Assembly: GCF_035762905.1 (NCBI RefSeq)
Contig: NZ_DASUCC010000056.1
Span: 1-64,000, forward strand
Reading direction: 5' to 3'
Length of the DNA stretch: 64,000 nucleotides
Source of the DNA: DASYTH01 sp035762905
GTDB lineage: Bacteria; Actinomycetota; Actinomycetes; Mycobacteriales; Pseudonocardiaceae
The first letter of the stretch is position 1; each line of letters opens with the position of its first letter. This document shows positions 51,376 through 59,100 of the stretch, piece after piece. Made by a program: the position numbers and the translations under genes. Below the pieces are notes generated by a model. It did no database searches, was not told the DNA's origin, and saw only the letters and a program-made list of their open reading frames with translations.

Positions 51376-52131
51376 TTGCGGACCATCATTCAGCGTGTTC
51401 ACACGCTCACAACACTCTTGCTCGACGACAGTCCGGCGGCCGAGGACCTGGCGGACCACCTCGACATGCACCTCGCCAAGCGCTACCTGGTGCTGGTGGT
51501 CCGGGTTCCGGGCCTGGCCTCGGGCCGGCGGCACGACCGGGTGGTCCAGGCTTTGTTGCGCCGCAGGCGGATTCCGGTCGCCTGGTACCAGCCGGACGAG
51601 CTGGTCATGCTGCTGCCGAGCAGCGGCTCGGATCCGACCTACCTTCCGGCGGCACCCCAACCGGGCGCACTCGGCCTGGTCCGCGAGGTCGCCGGGATGC
51701 TCGAGGCGCCGTGCGCGGCCGGAATCGCCACCGGCCGGACCGGCGCGCTTGCCGGGGTGGTCGCCCTGGCCCGCAGCATCAGCCGGGTGGCGCCGGCGCA
51801 GGCGACGCCGAACCGGCTGCACACCATGGCCGACGTGTTCATCGAGCTCGGGGTGATGCGGCTGCCCGAGGTGGATCACTGGCTCGGCGATCTCGCCCGC
51901 CGGCTGACCGCCGGTCCCGACCTGGTCGGCACGCTGGACGCCTACTACCAGAACGACATGAGCCGGCTGAACACCGCGGAGGCGCTGCGCATCCATCCCA
52001 GGACCCTGGACTACCGGCTGCACCGGGTGCGGCAGCTGGTGGACATCGACCCGGGCTCGGCCTCCGGGGTGCGCATCCTCAGCACCGCGGTCACCCGCGC
52101 TCTCGCCGTGACCCGGAGACACGGCAGTTGA
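51376..52131 (+). CDS. PucR/CdaR-type regulator with TTG start
   Basis: TTG 51376 has GAGGGG seven bases upstream; no ATG or GTG gives as good a fit, so I take the TTG start (251 residues). The C-terminal 70 residues show the PucR/CdaR helix-turn-helix: DAYYQNDMSRLNTAEALRIHPRTLDYRLHRVRQLVDID. The rest is a poorly conserved sensory part. It lies between loci A and B and is divergent from locus A, so it is a good candidate to control one or both. The second regulator downstream (dual SARP) may also be involved. Confidence 0.82.
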   Translation: MRTIIQRVHTLTTLLLDDSPAAEDLADHLDMHLAKRYLVLVVRVPGLASGRRHDRVVQALLRRRRIPVAWYQPDELVMLLPSSGSDPTYLPAAPQPGALGLVREVAGMLEAPCAAGIATGRTGALAGVVALARSISRVAPAQATPNRLHTMADVFIELGVMRLPEVDHWLGDLARRLTAGPDLVGTLDAYYQNDMSRLNTAEALRIHPRTLDYRLHRVRQLVDIDPGSASGVRILSTAVTRALAVTRRHGS

Positions 52132-52358
52132 CCGGCAGTTGGCGGCGCTGACCGGCGGCGCGACCCGCCGCCGGTCGGCCCGGTCGCTGCTCGGCGCTGG
52201 TCGTGGCGGTTAGGGATTCCGCAAGGGTTGCGCCGGATCCGGCCCGGAACCGGGGGAGCGGCGGGCGATTCGTGCAACGTTTCTGCAGCGCCCGGCACCG
52301 AAGGTTGTGGTCCGGTGCCGCGCCACCGCGGTACCGGGTCGGCCAGGGAGGTCGTTTT
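52132..52358 (+). promoter_or_regulatory. Promoter region of locus B with an 11-base direct repeat
   Basis: This 227-base stretch holds no gene. TTCGTGCA at 52269-52276 and TTTCTGCA at 52280-52287 are spaced by exactly 11 bases, the period at which SARP-type regulators bind DNA. A 12-base palindrome GCCGGATCCGGC sits at 52232-52243. A clear -10 box was not found. The first gene downstream starts at 52359. Confidence 0.35.
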
Positions 52359-52580
52359 ATGGTGAAACTGCTCAGACTTTGGTCGGACGCGATGGTGGAA
52401 CGGGTCGTGCCCCGGGTCACCGCCAAGGCCGCACCCACGTGTTGCGAGCAACCCGGCTCCTGCTGGTGGGGAGAGCACTGCTACTGCTCAGGAGCGAGGG
52501 GATACCGCCGGTACCACTGCTGCAACTCCGCGTACCAGTGCCCGTCCACCTGCCGGTACGCGGGCTCGTACTGCGTCTGA
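52359..52580 (+). CDS. Cysteine-rich precursor peptide of locus B (73 residues)
   Basis: ATG 52359 is preceded by GGGAGG. The 73-residue product has an amphipathic, signal-like front (MVKLLRLWSDAMVERVVPRV) ending in an AxA-type site (TAKA, then APT), followed by a 46-residue part with ten Cys at 28, 29, 35, 41, 43, 54, 55, 61, 65 and 72. The block CWWGEHCYC includes two adjacent Trp (36, 37). No classical hydrophobic signal sequence is present, so export may use the ABC transporter and cleavage the dedicated signal peptidase. Five disulfides are possible. The neighbours (MauD-like, MauE-like) are of the kind that install disulfides in the amine dehydrogenase light chain. Confidence 0.85.
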   Translation: MVKLLRLWSDAMVERVVPRVTAKAAPTCCEQPGSCWWGEHCYCSGARGYRRYHCCNSAYQCPSTCRYAGSYCV

Positions 52581-52590
52581 CCGTTCGGGG

Positions 52591-52622
52591 CGCCGCTACC
52601 TCGTCCCCGCGAAGGGGCGGCG
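52591..52622 (+). terminator. Intercistronic hairpin after the locus B precursor
   Basis: CGCCG (52591-52595) pairs with CGGCG (52618-52622), and CCCC (52605-52608) with GGGG (52614-52617), around the loop GCGAA. The structure lies 11 bases after the peptide stop codon and 29 bases before the next start. As in locus A, a hairpin after the precursor would hold the amount of downstream enzyme mRNA below that of the peptide mRNA. Confidence 0.5.
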
Positions 52623-52650
52623 TCTCCCCATCGATCACGAGGAGCCGCAC

Positions 52651-53193
52651 ATGTTCGTCCCCATCGCACTCGCCGTACTCGGCGCGCTGTGCCTGCTGAA
52701 CCTGCTCTTCATCCTCGGCGTGGTCCGGCGACTGCGCGAGCACAGCACGGCGATCGCCGCCCTCGGTCGAGCCGGGGGAATGGGCGACGGGGTCCTCGCG
52801 GCCGGTTCCGAGGTCGGTGCGTTCAGCGCGACGACGATCGAGGGCGAGCGGGTCAGCGCGGACGGTCTGTCCGGCCGCACGCTCGTCGGCTTCTTCGCCC
52901 CCGGATGCGAACCGTGCCATCTCCAGCTCCCCTCGTTCGTCGACATCGCCGCGGACGTTCCCGGCGGGCCGTCCCAGGTGCTCGCCGTCGTCGAGTTGGG
53001 CGACGGGGACCGGGCCGCGATGGTCGACCGGCTCCGCGGTGTCGCCCGGGTGGTCCTCGACGAACCGGGCGGTGCGGTGACCAAGGCCTTCGCCGCGGAA
53101 GCCTTCCCGTCCTTCTGCGTCCTCGACGAGCGGACGATCACCTCGAGCGGGCACGACATCACGACGGTCGCCGATCCGGTCGCCGCCGTATGA
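52651..53193 (+). CDS. MauD/TlpA-like membrane-anchored thiol oxidoreductase (locus B)
   Basis: The 180-residue product has one N-terminal membrane segment (residues 4-24, VPIALAVLGALCLLNLLFIL), a short stalk, and a thioredoxin-fold domain with CEPC at residues 86-89 in VGFFAPGCEPCHLQLPSF. The N-terminal anchor followed by RRLREHSTAIAALGRAGG resembles MauD of the methylamine dehydrogenase operon, which matures the disulfide-rich light chain. The active site faces outward. Beside a ten-Cys peptide it is the natural candidate to form or isomerise its disulfides. The downstream ABC gene starts in its stop (ATGA). Confidence 0.82.
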   Translation: MFVPIALAVLGALCLLNLLFILGVVRRLREHSTAIAALGRAGGMGDGVLAAGSEVGAFSATTIEGERVSADGLSGRTLVGFFAPGCEPCHLQLPSFVDIAADVPGGPSQVLAVVELGDGDRAAMVDRLRGVARVVLDEPGGAVTKAFAAEAFPSFCVLDERTITSSGHDITTVADPVAAV

Positions 53194-55019
53194 CCCCGGC
53201 GGGCGGTGCCCGGGTGAGCATCGCGGCCCTGCGCCTGGTCGTTCGGGCCGCCCCGGGCTGGCTGATCGCACACGTGGCGCTCACCCTGGCGGGCGCCCTG
53301 CTCCCGGTCGCGGTCGCGCTGCTCACCAAGCTCACCCTCGACGAGCTCGGTGGTGCGCGGTCGCACGGCGATCTGCCGGTGCTCGCCGCGGCGCTCGCCG
53401 TCCTCGGTCTGCTGGCCACCGCCCTTCCCGAGCTGGACCAGTACGTTCGGGCCGAGCAGGAACGGACCGCGGCGCTGGTGGCGCAGGAGCAGTTGTTCCT
53501 TGCGGTGGACCGGATCGTGGGACTTCGCCCGTTCGAGGACCCGCGGTTCCTCGACCGTCTCCGGCTGGCCCAGCAGTCCGGCGGCAACACGCCGAGCGGT
53601 CTGGTCGACGGCTGGTTGTCCATCGCGCGGGGCGTGCTGACCGCGGCCGGTTTTCTCGGCGCCCTGCTCGTGTTGAGCCCGGTGATGACCGGGATCATCG
53701 TGGCGTCCATGGTTCCCGCGCTGATCGCCGAGCGGGCCCTCGCCCGGCGCCGGGCGGCGATGATCTGGGCGAACAGCCCGACCGAGCGGCGCGAGATGCT
53801 CTACGGGTTCCTCCTCGTCGACGCGCGCGCCGCGCAGGAGGTCCGGCTGTTCGGCATCGGCGCGTTCCTGCGCGGCCGAATGCTCGCGGCCCGCCGGGTC
53901 ACCGACTCCGAGCACCGCCGGCAGGACCGCCGGGAACTCCGTTACCAGAGCGGGCTCGGCCTGCTGTCCGCCATGGTCGCCGGCGGCGGGTTGGTGTTCG
54001 CGATCTTCGGTGCCAAGGCCGGCACGCTGACCATCGGAGACGTGGCGCTGTTCGTCGCCACGGTCGGTGGGGTGCAGGGTGCGCTGCACACCGTGGTGCG
54101 CTCGCTCGCCCGGGTCCACCAGGAGCGGTTGAACTTCGAGCACTATCTGGGGGTGACGTCGGCGGCGGCCGACCTACCGGTCGCTGCCGACGCCTGGACC
54201 CTTGCCCCGCTGCGGAACGGGATCGAGTTGCGCGACGTGTGGTTCCGCTACACCCCGGACGGGCCGTGGGTCCTCCGCGGCGTCGACCTGGTGATACCAC
54301 ACGGAACCAGCGTCGCGCTGGTCGGCCGCAACGGCGCCGGCAAGTCCACGCTGGTGAAGCTGCTGTGCCGGCTGTACGACCCGACCCGGGGCTCGATCAG
54401 CTGGGACGGCACGGATATCCGCGACGTCGATCCGGCGGTGTTGCGGCGCCGGATCGGAGCGGTGTTCCAGGAGTTCGTCCGGTACGACCTGACCGGGGCG
54501 GAGAACATCGCACTGGGTGATCTCACCCGGATCGCCGAGCGCGACGCACTGGTCGACGCGGCCCGAACGGCCGGCGTGCACGAGGCGCTCGCCGCGCTGC
54601 CGAAGGGATACGACACGCTGCTCAGCCGGTCGTTCTACGACGAGCAGGACGACGAGGACGTGGGCGGCATGCTGTCCGGCGGTCAGTGGCAGCGGATCGC
54701 CCTGGCCCGTTGCCTGCTGCGGCACGACCGGGACCTGCTCATCCTCGACGAGCCGAGCTCCGGGCTGGATGCCGAGGCCGAGCACGAGATCCATGACCGG
54801 ATCAGCCGGTTGCGGTCCGGGCGCACCAGCCTGCTGATCTCGCACCGGCTGGGCGCGATCCGTTCGGCGGACCGGATCGTGGTGCTCGACGACGGCCGGA
54901 TCACCGAGGCGGGGTCGCATTCCGCGCTCCTGGCCCGCAACGGCAGCTACGCGCGGCTGTTTCGCCTGCAGGCGGCCGGGTACCGGGATACGCCGGTGCC
55001 CGCCGCACCGCTGTCATGA
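53190..55019 (+). CDS. ABC transporter, exporter of locus B (membrane domain fused to ATPase)
   Basis: This 609-residue half-transporter has six membrane helices (residues about 10-300) followed by the ATPase. Walker A is GRNGAGKST (379-387), signature LSGGQWQR (495-502) and Walker B LLILDEPSSGLD (near 517). There is no C39 peptidase domain, so it does not itself cleave a leader. The fold is the type I exporter of bacteriocins and lipids, working as a homodimer. Its position between the oxidoreductase and signal peptidase suggests export of the peptide or of a reductant. The next gene starts within its last codons. Confidence 0.9.
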   Translation: MTPAGGARVSIAALRLVVRAAPGWLIAHVALTLAGALLPVAVALLTKLTLDELGGARSHGDLPVLAAALAVLGLLATALPELDQYVRAEQERTAALVAQEQLFLAVDRIVGLRPFEDPRFLDRLRLAQQSGGNTPSGLVDGWLSIARGVLTAAGFLGALLVLSPVMTGIIVASMVPALIAERALARRRAAMIWANSPTERREMLYGFLLVDARAAQEVRLFGIGAFLRGRMLAARRVTDSEHRRQDRRELRYQSGLGLLSAMVAGGGLVFAIFGAKAGTLTIGDVALFVATVGGVQGALHTVVRSLARVHQERLNFEHYLGVTSAAADLPVAADAWTLAPLRNGIELRDVWFRYTPDGPWVLRGVDLVIPHGTSVALVGRNGAGKSTLVKLLCRLYDPTRGSISWDGTDIRDVDPAVLRRRIGAVFQEFVRYDLTGAENIALGDLTRIAERDALVDAARTAGVHEALAALPKGYDTLLSRSFYDEQDDEDVGGMLSGGQWQRIALARCLLRHDRDLLILDEPSSGLDAEAEHEIHDRISRLRSGRTSLLISHRLGAIRSADRIVVLDDGRITEAGSHSALLARNGSYARLFRLQAAGYRDTPVPAAPLS

Positions 55020-55492
55020 TTCCGGCGCTGTGCGGGCTGGCCGCCGTGATGCTCGCCGCCCTGGTCCTTCTCTTGACACGACTGCAGTTTCTCGTGGTCG
55101 TGGTGGACGGGCCCAGCATGTCGCCGGGGTTCGTGTCGGGCGACCGGGTGCTCGCCCGGCGGATGCCGGCCGGCGTGCTGCGCGCCGGCCAGGTCGTGGT
55201 GCTCCGGCATCCGGCGGCGCCACCCGGTGACCGGCGGGGACCCTGGCTGGTCAAGCGCATCGCGGCGTTGCCGGGCAACCCGGTGCCCGAACCGGTCCGT
55301 TCGTCCCAGGGCTGGCCGGCCGGCACGGTGGTGCCGCCCGGTCATCTCGTCGCGTTGGGCGACAACAGCGGGCACAGCTACGACTCGCGCCAGTGGGGCC
55401 TGTCCACCCTCGACGACATCGCGGGTGTGATCGTCCGCCGGCTGGGCGGACCGCCGGAGGAGTCCGGATCGACGAGGAGGAGTCCGCGGTGA
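55016..55492 (+). CDS. Type I signal peptidase (S26), dedicated (locus B)
   Basis: The 158-residue product has an N-terminal membrane segment (residues 4-30, ALCGLAAVMLAALVLLL and following), the nucleophile Ser34 in VDGPSMSPGF, the general-base Lys80 in PWLVKRIAALPG, and the C-terminal LGDNSGHSYDSRQWG box. It is short for a housekeeping LepB, but complete. Its place in the operon makes it a candidate to cut the locus B peptide after an A-K-A type site. Coding overlap (ATGA) upstream and GTGA downstream means full translational coupling. Confidence 0.9.
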   Translation: MIPALCGLAAVMLAALVLLLTRLQFLVVVVDGPSMSPGFVSGDRVLARRMPAGVLRAGQVVVLRHPAAPPGDRRGPWLVKRIAALPGNPVPEPVRSSQGWPAGTVVPPGHLVALGDNSGHSYDSRQWGLSTLDDIAGVIVRRLGGPPEESGSTRRSPR

Positions 55493-56031
55493 CCTACGTC
55501 GTGATCGGCATCCGATGCCTCATCGGGATGCTGTTCGTGGTGTCGGCGGCGAGCAAGCTGCGTGGTCCCGACGCCTTCGGCGCGTTCGCCGACTCGCTGC
55601 GGCGGCTGGGGTTCGTCTCGCCCGCGATCCTGCGGCCGGTCGCGATCGCCGCCGTGCTCGCCGAGGTGGCGATCCCGGTCCTGCTCGCCCTTCCCATGGC
55701 CAGGGCACAAGCGCTCGGGTTCGCGCTCGCCGCGGTCCTGCTTGCCGTGCTGGCCACCGGAATCGCGCTCGGTCTGCGCCGGGGGGCGCGGGTCGCCTGC
55801 CGGTGTTTCGGCCATTCGGAGGAGGTTCTCGGCCGCCGGCACGTCGCGCGCAACGGCGGTCTCGCGGTGGTGGCGACGCTCGGGCTGGTCGGCGCCCTGG
55901 TCACGCCGGCCGGCCCGGTCCTGGCCGAGCCGGCGATCGTGGCCGGGCTGGCCGGCCTGGCCACGGCCCTGATCGTCACCAGGTTCGACGACCTGTTGGA
56001 GCTCTTCTCGGTCAAGCCCAGCCAGACGTAG
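55489..56031 (+). CDS. MauE/DoxX-type redox membrane protein (locus B)
   Basis: The 180-residue product starts at GTG 55489 by GTGA overlap. It has four membrane helices, with GMLFVVSAASKLRGPDAFGAF after the first and a CRCFG motif in ARVACRCFGHSEEVLG, the paired-Cys loop of MauE. In the methylamine operon MauE works with MauD in maturation of the amine dehydrogenase light chain. The coexistence of MauD-like and MauE-like proteins next to a Cys-rich peptide, without any amine dehydrogenase, is unusual. It may be the electron acceptor for disulfide formation. Confidence 0.87.
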   Translation: MTYVVIGIRCLIGMLFVVSAASKLRGPDAFGAFADSLRRLGFVSPAILRPVAIAAVLAEVAIPVLLALPMARAQALGFALAAVLLAVLATGIALGLRRGARVACRCFGHSEEVLGRRHVARNGGLAVVATLGLVGALVTPAGPVLAEPAIVAGLAGLATALIVTRFDDLLELFSVKPSQT

Positions 56032-56090
56032 CCGGCCGGCACCGCCCTTGCTTGACGCCGCAATACGATGCATGGCGGCATCAGTGGCGC

Positions 56091-56130
56091 AACGCATTGG
56101 TGCGTTCGGCCCTTGGGGGTTCGAACGCAT
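56091..56130 (+). promoter_or_regulatory. Palindrome and direct repeat before the dual SARP gene
   Basis: AACGCATTGGTGCGTT (56091-56106) is an inverted repeat with 6-base arms, and AACGCAT recurs at 56124-56130, 33 bases (about three helical turns) from the first copy. A TACGAT box at 56064-56069 could be a -10 element. The repeats lie just ahead of the ATG at 56148 and could be an autoregulatory site. Confidence 0.4.
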
Positions 56131-56147
56131 GGGGCAGAGGCCGGGGC

Positions 56148-59100
56148 ATGGCGGTCGAGTTTCTGGTTCTTGGGCGGGTCGAGGCGTGGGCCGGTGGCGT
56201 GCGCCTCGACTTGGGCCCGGCGCGCCAGCAGCACGTGCTGGTGGCATTGCTCGCCGAGCCCAACCGGGTGGTGTCGCCGGGTCAACTGGCCCAACGCGCG
56301 TGGGGCGAGGAAACCCCCGCAAGCACGCCGTCCACCCTACGGGCCTACCTTTCCCGGCTGCGAAACGCCATGGCCGGTGTACCGGAGTTCGGGATCGGCC
56401 GGCGGGCCGGCGGGTACGTGCTCTCGCTCGATCCCGACCTCGTCGACCTGCACCGGTTCTCCGCGGCCGTGGCGCAGGCGCACGCCACCGACGATGACGA
56501 TCGCCGGCTGGCGCTGCTCGAGCAGGCGTTGGCCATGTGGCGCGGCGAGGCCTTCGCCGAGATGGACACCCCGTGGATCAACGCGTTGCGCGACCGGGTG
56601 GAGGCGGTGCGGGTCACGGCCGAACTGGATCACACGGATCTGCGGCTGCGCCGGGGCCAGCACACCGCGCTGGTCGGCGAGCTGGTCGGCCGGGCGGCGG
56701 GCCGCCCGCTGGACGAACGGCTGGCCGCGCAGGTCATGCTCGCCTTCTACCGCAGCGGCCGGCAGGCCGAAGCCCTGCTGCGCTACGACCGGATCCGCAC
56801 CCGGCTGGCCGACGAGCTCGGCACCGACCCCTGCCCCGCACTGCGCGAGCTGCACCAGCAGATCCTCACCGACAGTCCGGCGGTGCGACTGTCGGCGCGG
56901 GCGGACGAGGAGGGCCGGCGCCCGCCGGTGAGCCGGTTCGGCGCCGCCGTGCTGACCCACCGGCAACGACTGGGGTTGACCCAGGAGGAGCTGGCCGGGC
57001 GGACCGGTCTGAGCGTGCGGGCCATCCGGGATCTGGAAACCGGTCGGGCGAACGTGCCCCGGCAGAAGTCGGTGCGGCTGCTCGCCGACGCATTCGGCCT
57101 GCGCGGGTGGGAACGCGAGCGGTTCGAGGACGACCAGGGCCGAAACCCCGACCGCGGCGGCGAATCCGGGACACCGGTCCGCGAGCACCGGTCGAACCGG
57201 ACGGCCGGGCGCGGCCGGCGCGCCGACGTTCGGCTGCTCGGTCCGGTCGCGGTGGCCGCCGGCGGCACCCGGGTGGATCTGGGGGCGCCCCGGCAGCGGG
57301 CGGTCTTCGCCGCGCTGGCGGCGGACGCGGGCGCGGTGGTGTCGGTCGACCGCATCGTCGAACGGGTCTGGGGGCCCGCACCGCCCAGCCGGGTGCGCGA
57401 GGCGCTGCAGGTCTATGTCGCGCGGATCCGTGGTCAGCTCCGGCAGGCCACCGGGACCGACCGGGTGCTGCGGCAGGCGCCCGGGTACCTGCTGGACATC
57501 GACCGGCTCGGCGTGGACGTCCACCGGTTCCACGCGCTGGTCGACCAGGCGCGGGCGCCGGCGTGCCAGGACGAGGAGCGCGCGGAGCTGCTCCGCACGG
57601 CGTTGGAGCTGTGCGGCGGAACACCGCTGGCCGACATCGCGGGGGACTGGGCCGAGCGGACGCGCTCGGTCTGGGAGCAGCACCGGGTGGACGCCGTCCT
57701 CGCCTGGTCCGATGTGGAGCTGCGGCTCGGCCGCCCGCAGGGGATCGTCGACCGCCTGATCGACCTGGCGGCCCGGCATCCGCTTGCCGAGCCGGTGATC
57801 GCCATGTTGATGCGGGCGCTGTGCGCGGTGGGCCGCTACGCCGAAGCGCTCAACCACTACTCGGCGACCCGCAAGCTCCTGGCCGAGCACCTGGCGGTCG
57901 AGCCGGGAGCCGAGCTGCGCACGGTGCACCAGTCGATCCTGCGCGGCGAGCTGGGACCGGGCGCGGCGTCGGCCCCGGTCGACGGGCCGGCCGCAACGGT
58001 GACGCCCATGCAGCTGCCGATGGATCCGCGCGGCTTCACCGGCCGGGACGTCGAGCTCTGTGCGCTGGAGGCGATCGCCGGCCAGGCGGACGATCCGCCG
58101 GTGGTGGTGATCAACGGAACCGCCGGGGTGGGCAAGACGGCGCTGGCCGTGCACTGGGCGCACCGGATCGCGCACCGGTTCCCGGACGGCCAGCTGTTCG
58201 TCAACCTCCGCGGGTTCGACTCCGGGCCGGAGCCGATGACCGGACACGAGGCGCTGCGGGGGTTTCTGGCCGCACTCGGCGTTGCCGAACAGCGGATTCC
58301 CGGGGAGCCGCAGGCCCGGATCGGCCTCTACCGCAGCCTGCTGGCCGGCAGCCGGGTGCTGATCATGCTGGACAACGCCCGGGAGGCCGAGCAGGTTCGC
58401 CCGCTGCTGCCGGCCGCGCCCGGCTGCCTGGTGCTGATCACCAGCCGTGATCAGCTGCGCGGCCTCGTCGCCACCGAGGCCGCGCGCACCATCACGGTGC
58501 ACCTGCTGCCCGAACCCGATGCCCGCCGGCTGCTGATCAGCCGGCTCGGCCCGGACCGCATCGCCGCCGAGCCGCAGGCCTGCGAGGCGATCATCGCCCG
58601 GTGCGCCCGGCTGCCGCTCGCGCTGGCCGTGGTGGCGGCACGGGCGGCCGGCCAGCCGGACTTCCCGCTCTCGGTCATCGCCGACGAACTCGGCGCCGCG
58701 AACCGCCTGGACCTGCTGTCCGCCGTGGACGTGCGGGGCGATGTGCGGGCCGTGCTGACCTGGTCGTACGACGCGCTTCCGGCCGACGCCGCCCGGCTGT
58801 TCCGGTTGCTCGGGCACCATCCCGGTCCGGACATCTCGATCGCGGCCGCCGCCGCGCTCGGCGGGCTGCCGGTGGCCAGGACCCGGCAGCTGGTCACCAC
58901 CCTCACCGCGGCGAACCTGCTCACCGAGTCCTCGCCCGACCGGTACGGCACGCACGACCTGTTGCGCCTGCTCAGCGTCGAGCTCAGCGCCGGTCACGAC
59001 CACGAGGCCGGCGAGGCCGCGAAGTCGCGGATGTACGACTACTACCGGCTCACCACCTGGCAGGCGGTCACGCTGGTGCGGCCCACCTCGGAGGCGCCGG

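Noticed and set aside
52359..52580. Reading the ten-Cys peptide as an amine dehydrogenase light chain
   Set aside because: It is much too short (73 residues), and no heavy chain or MauG gene lies nearby. Only the maturation genes are similar.
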